Source: Novosphingobium sp. Leaf2
GTDB lineage: Bacteria; Pseudomonadota; Alphaproteobacteria; Sphingomonadales; Sphingomonadaceae
Length of the DNA stretch: 64,000 bases
Assembly: GCF_001421325.1 (NCBI RefSeq)
Contig: NZ_LMJY01000012.1
Span: 248,001-312,000, forward strand
Direction: 5' to 3'
Below the pieces are notes generated by a model. It was not told where the DNA came from. It made no database searches and worked only from the letters and a program-made list of their open reading frames with translations. Below are positions 16,890 to 23,219 of this stretch, piece by piece (the first letter of the stretch is position 1; each line of letters begins with the position of its first letter). Both the position numbers and the translations under genes were made by a program.

Positions 16890-18577
16890 TTCTTCCCCCC
16901 GACAGCGGGGAGCCGGATGGAACCACTCGCGCGTGAAGCTGCTGGGGGCATCGAGGCAAACGCCTCGTTGTCCCCCAGAGCGGCAGGAAGCAGAAATCGC
17001 TCGCCGATCAACGCTTCCAACCTGCCAATGATTTCGATCTTCGGAGGCGGCGTGTGGCGGTTGCGCGATGCGCCAGCCGGATGAAGCACCACCGTTTCGA
17101 TCACCTCGCGCACGACCTTGGCGGCTTCTGACTCGCCGTCTTTGCCCAGTGTCTCGTGAAGCCGCGCTACGGCAGTCAGGTAGCGTTCGCGCGCGCCGGG
17201 GTGGAGCACGACAACGCTGGGTGTTGCCATCGCGGCCAGCCGCTGCCGAAGATCATTCTCCTTCGTGAGCGTGGCCTGAAGCTCCGGCTGGGTGCGAACG
17301 GGATCGCATAGGCCGTCCATCAGCAGGTTGTTGAGCCGCTCGGCTCGCGCCGACGCCTTCACAAGTTCCGCTTCGAGCGATGCCCGTTGCGTGGTCGATG
17401 ACATGCGCAGCCGCTTCATCTCCGCCTCGTATGTTTCGAGGAAGTCGCGGATCGCGTCAGGCTCCTGAAGTTCACGCCGCAGCAGGCCGAGCACACGAGC
17501 CTCAATCTCGTCGATGTAGTAGCTGCGGGGATCAGGGCAGTCGCCGCTCTCCTTGTGGCGCGAACATTGAAACCGCGTGCGCCCCGTCTTGTCCGTGCCC
17601 TTGGTGGACATGCCGCTGCCACAGGCACCGCATCGAAGCAGGCCGCTGAAGACGCGCTTGGCGGCGCGGGCACGCTGGGGCGGCTCCTGCCGCTTCTTGG
17701 CCTTGCGCACCGCTACAGCGTCCCACAGTTCGTCCGACACGATGCGCAGGTGTTCGGCGTCGGCGCACACCCGTTCCCCAACGTCGTTGCGCCGGGACAC
17801 GCGCTTGCCGGTGTTCGGGTTCACCACCATCCGGCTCTTGTTCCAGACAATGCGTCCGACATAGAGTTCGTTGTTCAGGATGCCGCTGCCCCGTGCCGCC
17901 TCGCCGTGGATACACGACGCCGCCCAACGGCTCCCGCGTGGCGGCTTCACCCCGCGCTCGTTGAGGTCGGCTGCGATGGCGCGCGGGGTCTCGCCTGCCG
18001 CATAGCGCTCGAAAATCTCGACGATGATCCGCGCCTGATCCTCGACGATCAGGAGGGTGCCGCCGCGCCGCTTCTCGTGCGCGTGTCGCGGTGCCGATTG
18101 GTAGCCGTAGGCGCGGCCTCCCGCCGTGAAGCCGCTGCGGACGATGCCGTCCAGACCGCGCCGCACCATCTGCGCGGTCTGCTCGCGGGTGAGGTGCGCC
18201 ACCAGCCCCTTCACCGCCGCGCCCATCGGGTCGAGCACGGTGTTCGTCGCCGCCTCGATGACGGTGATGCCGAGGAAGGTCAGGTGCTCAATGGCCTTCT
18301 GGACATCGCCGTTGTTCCGCGACAGGCGGGAGACATTCTCGATATACAGGACGGTGAACTCACCCCCGTATGCGGCCTTCATCATCGCCTTGTAGCCGTC
18401 GCGCAGCAAGACGGACGCGCCGCTTTTGGCGTAATCGGGGAAGCGGTTCGATGCGGGAATGGTGTGGCCGTTGCCAACGGCGCGCCGCTCCGACAGCGCT
18501 ACCTGATCGTCGATTGATGTCTCGTCCTGAAGGTCCGAACTGTAGCGCGCGTAGATCGCGCCGATAGCGGGCATCAT
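16832..18577 (-). CDS. Large serine recombinase (site-specific integrase)
   Basis: 581 residues. The catalytic domain (about 5-150) contains the nucleophile Ser in YARYSSDLQDETSIDDQ and the segment ENVSRLSRN. The recombinase domain follows (GGRAYGYQ, GETPRAIAADLNERG, LYVGRIVWNKS), then a zinc-binding motif (CGACGSGMSTKG with C and C in FQCSRHKESGDC), a coiled-coil region (about 400-460) and a DNA-binding tail. It catalyses integration and excision at att sites. The final residues (GGGTRTPDTRIMIPLL) and the TAA stop are read from the antisense strand of the tRNA-Met gene, so they are host sequence. The start overlaps the stop of the small gene upstream (ATGA). Confidence 0.93.
   Translation of the reverse strand: MMPAIGAIYARYSSDLQDETSIDDQVALSERRAVGNGHTIPASNRFPDYAKSGASVLLRDGYKAMMKAAYGGEFTVLYIENVSRLSRNNGDVQKAIEHLTFLGITVIEAATNTVLDPMGAAVKGLVAHLTREQTAQMVRRGLDGIVRSGFTAGGRAYGYQSAPRHAHEKRRGGTLLIVEDQARIIVEIFERYAAGETPRAIAADLNERGVKPPRGSRWAASCIHGEAARGSGILNNELYVGRIVWNKSRMVVNPNTGKRVSRRNDVGERVCADAEHLRIVSDELWDAVAVRKAKKRQEPPQRARAAKRVFSGLLRCGACGSGMSTKGTDKTGRTRFQCSRHKESGDCPDPRSYYIDEIEARVLGLLRRELQEPDAIRDFLETYEAEMKRLRMSSTTQRASLEAELVKASARAERLNNLLMDGLCDPVRTQPELQATLTKENDLRQRLAAMATPSVVVLHPGARERYLTAVARLHETLGKDGESEAAKVVREVIETVVLHPAGASRNRHTPPPKIEIIGRLEALIGERFLLPAALGDNEAFASMPPAASRASGSIRLPAVGGKNGSGGGTRTPDTRIMIPLL
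16857..16890. repeat. attL: 3' end of tRNA-Met shared with attR
   Basis: The segment GTGTCGGGGG (16857-16866) and the 17-base block CCCTCCTCCGCTACCAT (16874-16890) recur at 20805-20843. The 17-base block is identical in both copies and includes the tRNA acceptor and CCA. The left copy belongs to the intact tRNA, as expected for integration into a tRNA 3' end. Confidence 0.8.
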
Positions 18578-18711
18578 GAACTCGACTCCAGACCTGCGGC
18601 TTCGGTAGCATAGTCGGCGGCGGCGATGATCTTCGCAAGTGCTCGTGCGAGGTCGCGCACGAACTCGCGCCGCGCCTCGTTGTGTTTGTCTGTGTGGTTA
18701 GAGTGATCCAT
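18574..18711 (-). CDS. Small protein translationally coupled to the integrase
   Basis: 45 residues beginning MDHSNHTDKHNEARREF and continuing as a helical stretch rich in Arg and Ala (VRDLARALAKIIAAADYATE). Its TGA stop overlaps the integrase ATG (ATGA), so translation is likely coupled. I do not recognise a family. Small proteins next to large serine integrases sometimes act as directionality or regulatory factors; this one could do so, but nothing in the sequence proves it. The frame and overlap were read directly from the bases. Confidence 0.6.
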   Translation of the reverse strand: MDHSNHTDKHNEARREFVRDLARALAKIIAAADYATEAAGLESSS

Positions 18712-18749
18712 GCCCTGATCCTGACAGGGCGGACCAGTTCGCGGCTATA

Positions 18750-18782
18750 AATAAATCAGCACGAAGCGCAGATTGATTTATT
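18750..18782. repeat. AT-rich 9-base inverted repeat in the divergent promoter region
   Basis: AATAAATCA (18750-18758) and TGATTTATT (18774-18782) form a perfect inverted repeat with a 15-base spacer. It lies between the divergently transcribed integrase unit and the HUH-like gene, 34 bases before the ATG of the latter. It may be an operator or the nick-site hairpin of the element; both are inference. Confidence 0.6.
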
Positions 18783-18816
18783 GAAAGCGCGGGATGGCGT
18801 CTGGTATCTTCAATTC

Positions 18817-19296
18817 ATGACCACCACAACCTTAAAGACGAACTGGCTGAACTTTCTCTCCGATCAAGACTTCACCCACGCTATCACCTTAAAACCCAAC
18901 GACGCCAACTTCACAAAGTCGGTCGCCGCACTTCATCGCCTGTTCGTCAAGGCGCACATGCTGGTTCAGCGCCGCCTGATCGGGCGCGGGTTCAACCTCG
19001 CCCAGAATCGCGCGCGACAGACACCGGCCTTGGGCATTGTAGAGGGTTCGTTGCTGACGGGCCATATTCACGGGGCCTTCAAGGTCGCCCCGGATGACTG
19101 GTCGAAGTTCGAGGGGCTGTTCGTCGGGGAGAAGCGGCGCGGCCCGGATCGGAACATCTGGCGGACGCTGGTCGCCAGCGGAACATGCGTGGTGGAGCCG
19201 ATCCACGGCGCGAAGGGGTGGCACAGCTACACCTTCAAGGATGTCTGGCAGACCGACGACACCGACCGTCTCGTCATGCTGCCGCTGTCGGTCTGA
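18817..19296 (+). CDS. HUH-endonuclease-like (rolling-circle Rep-like) small protein
   Basis: 159 residues from ATG 18817; a TTG 36 bases earlier is the alternative. Three motifs lie in the order expected for HUH Rep proteins: FTHAITLKPN (motif I-like strand, about residues 19-28), HIHGAF (motif II, His-x-His, about 84-89) and SYTFKD (motif III, Tyr-x-x-Lys, near 135), after VVEPIHGAKGW. Rep/HUH enzymes nick one strand through the Tyr and start rolling-circle replication or transfer. The protein is short and has no helicase domain. Recognition is by motif pattern only. It lies beside an inverted repeat that could be its target. Confidence 0.5.
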   Translation: MTTTTLKTNWLNFLSDQDFTHAITLKPNDANFTKSVAALHRLFVKAHMLVQRRLIGRGFNLAQNRARQTPALGIVEGSLLTGHIHGAFKVAPDDWSKFEGLFVGEKRRGPDRNIWRTLVASGTCVVEPIHGAKGWHSYTFKDVWQTDDTDRLVMLPLSV

Positions 19297-19421
19297 CAAC
19301 CGACCTCGCCGTTCGACCGTCGTCTGTTGCTACCAGCAGGGCCGAGATCGCCGTGAAATCACCGGACTCCAGCGCTCTCCGTCAGGAGGGCAATGGAGAG
19401 TAATGCTCAAAGGAGAAGGAC

Positions 19422-19616
19422 ATGAAATACAAAGACATCATCGAGTCCATAGCGGACGAAGCCATAAAGGCAGCACAGAAGCGATTGAAGGCGAGCCAGC
19501 AGATCGACAGCGCACGACGGAAGAGGAGCACTGCCGCGCAGAAATATCAGGACGCGCTGCGAACCGCCAACCAGTCGGAACAAGCCGCCAAGGCAAAGCT
19601 AAACTCGCCGAAGTGA
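19422..19616 (+). CDS. Small highly charged, probably coiled-coil protein
   Basis: 64 residues. A strong ribosome-binding site, AAAGGAGAAGGAC, lies directly before the ATG. The sequence is almost entirely predicted helix with Ala, Lys, Gln and Arg (DEAIKAAQKRLKASQQ, AAQKYQDALRTANQSEQAAKAKL). No family recognised. It lies 125 bases after the HUH-like gene in the element and could be a DNA-binding or accessory protein. Confidence 0.62.
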   Translation: MKYKDIIESIADEAIKAAQKRLKASQQIDSARRKRSTAAQKYQDALRTANQSEQAAKAKLNSPK

Positions 19617-19667
19617 TCGCGTCCAACAGGGTATACCTGAACGGGTGCGCGATGCGGCGATGAAATC

Positions 19668-19736
19668 TGTTCCGAATAGCTTGACACGAGGACCCTTTCG
19701 GAACATACCGATAGAGTCTTCAGTATATACGGAACA
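19668..19736. promoter_or_regulatory. Repeated GGAACA operator or res-like region upstream of the resolvase
   Basis: TGTTCCGAA (19668-19676) and TTCGGAACA (19697-19705) are perfect 9-base inverted repeats flanking a consensus -35 hexamer TTGACA at 19681-19686. A third partial copy, CGGAACA, is at 19730-19736, five bases before the resolvase ATG. The layout suits autorepression by the resolvase or a res recombination site. No certain -10 box is seen. Confidence 0.5.
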
Positions 19737-19741
19737 GCGCG

Positions 19742-20284
19742 ATGTTGATCGGCTACGCGAGGGTGAGCAGCATAGGGCAGGACCTCACCGTTCAGGAGGA
19801 GGCGCTCCGCGCTGCCGGTTGCGAGCAAATCTACAGCGAGAAGAAGTCCGGTCGGCAGGCGGAAGATCGCGAGGCGCTCCACGACGCCATGAAGGCCGCG
19901 CGCACCGGCGACATCATCGTTGTGTCGCGCCTCGACCGCTTCGCGCGCTCGACGCAGGACCTCCACAACCTGCTCGCCGCGCTCGAAGCGAAGGGGGTCG
20001 GCTTCCGGTGCCTCGCGCAGAGTGGCGTTGACACAACGACGCCGACCGGCAAGCTCACCCTGTCGATCCTCGGCGCTGTTGCGGCCTTCGAGACCGATCT
20101 GCGGGCCGAGCGGCAGGCGGAGGGCATTGCTTGCGCGAGGCAGGAAGGGCGCTATAAGGGGCGCGGACCCAGCATCGACTATGCGAAGGTGAAGCGGCTT
20201 CACGGGCAGGGTATCAGCCCTACTGAAATCGCGAGCCTACTGGGCGTCGGTAGGACGAGCGTCTACCGGGCGCTTGCCGCGTGA
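19742..20284 (+). CDS. Small serine recombinase (resolvase/invertase)
   Basis: 180 residues, the classic length. The catalytic domain has the active Ser in IGYARVSSIGQDLTVQ, the conserved Arg residues in SRLDRFARST and the segment GKLTLSILGAVAAFETDLRAERQAEG. The C-terminal helix-turn-helix reads ISPTEIASLLGVGRTSVYRAL. It would resolve multimers or invert DNA, acting at the repeats just upstream. A second serine recombinase beside a large integrase is useful to an element that replicates. The stop overlaps the lipoprotein start (GTGA). Confidence 0.92.
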   Translation: MLIGYARVSSIGQDLTVQEEALRAAGCEQIYSEKKSGRQAEDREALHDAMKAARTGDIIVVSRLDRFARSTQDLHNLLAALEAKGVGFRCLAQSGVDTTTPTGKLTLSILGAVAAFETDLRAERQAEGIACARQEGRYKGRGPSIDYAKVKRLHGQGISPTEIASLLGVGRTSVYRALAA

Positions 20285-20751
20285 GTCGAGGTATCCCCCT
20301 TCTCTTGCTGATGGCGTTGACCTTGGCCGTTAGCGGCTGTTCGAGCGTCTATGACATACGGGCGAAGATCATCGACGGCAGACTTGCGTTCGTTGCCAAA
20401 ACTGATTTCTTCGGCAATCCCGATTGCGTCCGTGGGATCAGCGTCGCAACTGATGATGGTCCTGCCGCATCACCGGAAGCGGGCGATGATGTAAGCGCGG
20501 TCCGCCGGGGCGTTTACTGGGAGCAAACATTCTCCTCGCCATCCTGCGATAACCCGTTTCCAGTGGTATACGGGGCACGGCTGTCCGGCCCGCTGTTCAA
20601 ATACGCAGACGGTCAGACGAAGTCTGTGAAGGCCAAGCCTCTTGTAAAGGGAATAACTTACAGCGTTTCGGCGCAGAGTAGTGGATCGGCCTACGGAGGT
20701 GGCAAATTTCGAATTACACCCGAAGGTAAGGTCATCAATCTCGGGCGTTAA
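20281..20751 (+). CDS. Small lipoprotein, element cargo
   Basis: 156 residues starting at a GTG that overlaps the resolvase stop. The N-terminal signal has the lipobox LAVSGC (Cys about residue 20), so it should be lipidated and exported. The mature part contains four further Cys residues (FGNPDCVRG, SPSCDNPFP among them) and ends GGGKFRITPEGKVINLGR. No family recognised. It is the last gene before attR. A lipoprotein coupled to a resolvase is unusual; an exclusion or surface-modifying role is possible but speculative. Confidence 0.72.
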   Translation: MSRGIPLLLLMALTLAVSGCSSVYDIRAKIIDGRLAFVAKTDFFGNPDCVRGISVATDDGPAASPEAGDDVSAVRRGVYWEQTFSSPSCDNPFPVVYGARLSGPLFKYADGQTKSVKAKPLVKGITYSVSAQSSGSAYGGGKFRITPEGKVINLGR

Positions 20752-20804
20752 TCGCGCTGCCACCACCTATGGCCGTTCAGGATCGGCGGCAAGCAGCACA
20801 AAGT

Positions 20805-20843
20805 GTGTCGGGGGGATCGACCGAAGCCCTCCTCCGCTACCAT
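20805..20843. repeat. attR: partial duplicate of the tRNA-Met 3' end
   Basis: GTGTCGGGGGG at 20805-20815 followed by CCCTCCTCCGCTACCAT at 20827-20843 repeats the end of the tRNA-Met gene, with a diverged 11-base middle. The exact 17-base block marks the probable crossover region. Sequence after it begins ordinary chromosomal genes. Confidence 0.8.
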
Positions 20844-20870
20844 CTTACCCCCACGCATCAGCAAGGTCTA

Positions 20871-21077
20871 TCAATCCGCCGGGGCCTTGTTCGCCTGCAT
20901 CGAGCCTGGGTCTGCACCCGGTCGGGCGAGGATGCCGATAGTGGTGGACGTAATGCCGATGGCGATCACGAACATGATCACCAGCGCGATCGAGAAGGCC
21001 ACAGCCTTGCGCACGCTGGTTTGGGCTGCGGGCGTGGACATGCGCTCGTCCATCAGGTCCTTGTCTTGCTCTGTCAT
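20871..21077 (-). CDS. Small single-pass membrane protein
   Basis: 68 residues. A strong Shine-Dalgarno (AAGGGGAGAG) precedes the ATG. The N-terminus is acidic (MTEQDKDLMDERM). One long hydrophobic helix follows (about residues 25-48, AVAFSIALVIMFVIAIGITSTTIG), then a short tail. No named family recognised. It is the first chromosomal gene after the integrated element. Confidence 0.65.
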   Translation of the reverse strand: MTEQDKDLMDERMSTPAAQTSVRKAVAFSIALVIMFVIAIGITSTTIGILARPGADPGSMQANKAPAD

Positions 21078-21105
21078 AGCTCTCTCCCCTTATCGGCTTT
21101 GGCCG

Positions 21106-21621
21106 TTATCCTGAATCTTTGCCGCGAAACGGCAGCACCCGGATCTGCCGCCACGGGCCCCCTTCGTAGGCATAAAGGCCCAGTCCGCGAAACCGGAACG
21201 TAACCAGGGAAAAGCCGGGGCGCAATTCATCCTGCAACGCGCGTGCGGCCTGCGCGCTCACCTTGTTCTGGATGGTGACATGCAAGCGCGCTGGCTGCAC
21301 GTCCTGGCGGGTGAGCAGGCCATGCATCCGCTCTGCGATCATGCCGTGACATTCCACCATTGCATCGCTTTCGATGGCAAAGGCGGTGCCGCCGCCCAGC
21401 TTCATCAGGCCGGTGATGCGCGCAAGCGGCGGTGGCGCCTTGGTGATCCGCCCCAGCAGTTCCAGCACCTCTTCCTCGACGTGTGCGGGCAACGCATGAA
21501 ACAAGGTGACATGCGCGCTAAGCTGATTGCGCTCGGGCGGAAAATGCGCGCGGCGCAAACCATCCACCCACGTGAAGACGTCAGCGGGCAGTTCGGCTGT
21601 GACGATCAGCGGCGTCGTCAG
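21106..21621 (-). CDS. 2'-5' RNA ligase / cyclic phosphodiesterase family protein (LigT-like)
   Basis: Two HxT motifs characteristic of the 2H phosphoesterase fold are present, HVTLFHAL and HVTIQNKV, with a C-terminal FRFRGLGLYAYEGGPW strand. The family hydrolyses or forms 2'-5' or cyclic phosphodiester bonds in RNA. A GTG at 21567 gives 153 residues but lacks the first beta-strand. The frame upstream reads LIVTAELPADVFTWV, typical of the family N-terminus, with no ATG, GTG or TTG. A CTG at 21621 overlapping the upstream stop (CTGA) would supply it and is used here as a likely but unproven start. The family call does not depend on it. Confidence 0.75.
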   Translation of the reverse strand: MTTPLIVTAELPADVFTWVDGLRRAHFPPERNQLSAHVTLFHALPAHVEEEVLELLGRITKAPPPLARITGLMKLGGGTAFAIESDAMVECHGMIAERMHGLLTRQDVQPARLHVTIQNKVSAQAARALQDELRPGFSLVTFRFRGLGLYAYEGGPWRQIRVLPFRGKDSG

Positions 21622-22154
21622 ACCGCACCCTTTTGCAGTGCCTCCAGCACCTTTTCAGGCGCGGTTTCGCCATACGGGTCATCGTCCGAGCCGGTGTCAT
21701 TGATGCCCGGTTCCTCGAACCAGGCGGTGATGTGATTGTCGTCCACCACCATGGCATATCGCCAGGAACGCAAACCGAAGCCCAGGTGATCCTTGTCGAT
21801 CAGCATCCCCATGCGCCGGGTGAAGTGCCCGGAACCGTCCGGCAATAGTTTCACCTTCGACAAGCCTAAATGGCGGCCCCATTGATACATCACGAACGCG
21901 TCGTTGACGGCGATGCAATAGACCTCGTCAGCCCCAGCAGCACGGAAATCATCGTAGAGGCGCTCGAACGCGGGGCACTGCTCGTTGCTGCACGTGGGCG
22001 TGAACGCGCCGGGCAGCGAGAATATCACCACGCGCTTACCGGCAAAGGCATCATGCACGTTCAGGTCTTCCCACCGGAACGGATTATCGCCGCCAATGGA
22101 TTCGTCGCGGACGCGGGTTTTGAGGACCACATCGGGTATCTGACGATCGAGCAT
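21618..22154 (-). CDS. Peroxiredoxin, Prx5-like redoxin
   Basis: 178 residues. The peroxidatic Cys is in LPGAFTPTCSNEQCP, with the Arg of the active site in the segment LRSWRYAMVVDD. The protein reduces hydrogen peroxide or organic hydroperoxides in the cytoplasm, using thiols such as glutathione or thioredoxin. The C-terminal sequence (PEKVLEALQKGAV) is typical of this group. It is the first of a two-gene unit with the LigT-like gene, whose start abuts or overlaps its stop. Confidence 0.9.
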   Translation of the reverse strand: MLDRQIPDVVLKTRVRDESIGGDNPFRWEDLNVHDAFAGKRVVIFSLPGAFTPTCSNEQCPAFERLYDDFRAAGADEVYCIAVNDAFVMYQWGRHLGLSKVKLLPDGSGHFTRRMGMLIDKDHLGFGLRSWRYAMVVDDNHITAWFEEPGINDTGSDDDPYGETAPEKVLEALQKGAV

Positions 22155-22240
22155 GCTGTTCCCCCGGGTAAAAGCGCAAAGGTTCAGGCTCGATAATGCA
22201 CCAGTGCCATTAAAGTTCGCAAGGACAGCGCCCGCCGGCC

Positions 22241-23215
22241 TTACAATTCACCCCGTGCCCGGCGGATCGCGAACCACTTGGCGACGTTACGGTTGTGCTC
22301 TTCCAGGGTATCGGCGAACGCATGGCCACCGGTACCGTCGGCCACCATGTAGAGCGCCTTGGTCTTGGCCGGGTTCAGCACTGCGGCGATGGACGCACGG
22401 CTGGGGTTGGTGATCGGGTGCTTGGGCAGGCCCACCATCGTATAAGTGTTGTAGTCGTTGACCGCCTGGATTTCGGACTGGAGGATGCGCCGGCCCAGCC
22501 GCTTGCCCTTGGTGATCGGATAGATGATGGTGGGATCAGCCTGCAGCAGCATCCCTGTCTTCAGGCGATTCGAATACAGCCCCGCTACCATTCGCCGCTC
22601 GGACGGCTTGCCGGTTTCCTTCTCGACGATGGAGGCCAGGATTACCGCCTGCTCGGGCGTTTTCACCACCAGGCCCGGCGCGCGCTTGGCCCAGAGCTCC
22701 TTGACGGTGCGGGTCATCGCCGCCTGCATGCGGCGCAGGACGGCCTGACGCGCTTCGCCTTTTTCGAACGCGTAGCTATCCGGCAGGACGGAGCCTTCCG
22801 CCGGCATGCTTACGTCTCCTGTCAGCGAAGTTTGCGCCTTCAGCCGCTCGTACACCATGATCGAGGGCATGCCTTCGGGCACGACAACGAAACGGCGGAT
22901 GATCTCGTCACTGGAGATGATCGCCAGCACGCGCGAAGCACTGGCATGCGCCGGTATCGCAAATTCGCCGGCCTTGATCGCGCTGCCGCCGCCCAGGATC
23001 CGCGCGCGGAACACGAACCCGCTGGCCGAGCCGATCACGCCCTGTTTCTGCAGGCGGTCCGCGACATCGGCAAGGCTGGCGCCGTTGGGCACGATGAAGT
23101 GCGCTTCCTTCTGCAGCGGCCCGGATCCATACCAGCCGCCCAGAAAGGCCCACAGGCTCCCGACCAGAACGAGGGCGGCGATCGCCGCCAGAACGCATCC
23201 GCGCCGGGAAACCAT
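22241..23215 (-). CDS. mltG: Endolytic peptidoglycan transglycosylase MltG
   Basis: 324 residues with one N-terminal membrane helix (about 6-27), a LysM-like region, and the YceG/MltG catalytic domain: ILASIVEKETGKPSERRMVAGLYSNRL (catalytic Glu), LQADPTIIYPI, YNTYTMVGLPKHPITNPSRASI and HAFADTLEEHNRNVAKW. It cuts nascent glycan strands and sets their length during elongation. It follows fabF, 5 bases after its stop, as in many alphaproteobacteria where acpP-fabF-mltG form a unit. Confidence 0.94.
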   Translation of the reverse strand: MVSRRGCVLAAIAALVLVGSLWAFLGGWYGSGPLQKEAHFIVPNGASLADVADRLQKQGVIGSASGFVFRARILGGGSAIKAGEFAIPAHASASRVLAIISSDEIIRRFVVVPEGMPSIMVYERLKAQTSLTGDVSMPAEGSVLPDSYAFEKGEARQAVLRRMQAAMTRTVKELWAKRAPGLVVKTPEQAVILASIVEKETGKPSERRMVAGLYSNRLKTGMLLQADPTIIYPITKGKRLGRRILQSEIQAVNDYNTYTMVGLPKHPITNPSRASIAAVLNPAKTKALYMVADGTGGHAFADTLEEHNRNVAKWFAIRRARGEL

Positions 23216-23219
23216 GATG

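Larger units (their letters stand above)
16857..20843. mobile_element. Integrative element of about 4 kb in tRNA-Met
   Basis: Bounded by a direct repeat of the tRNA-Met 3' end (exact 17-base core at 16874-16890 and 20827-20843). Gene order: large serine integrase and a 45-residue coupled protein (minus strand), then an HUH-like protein, a coiled-coil-like 64-residue protein, a serine resolvase and a lipoprotein (plus strand). No capsid, conjugation or plasmid partition gene is present, so it resembles a minimal mobilisable or satellite-type element. Local AT-rich stretches around 18740-18785 and 19660-19735 differ from the host DNA. Mobility is inferred from the integrase and repeats. Confidence 0.82.
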
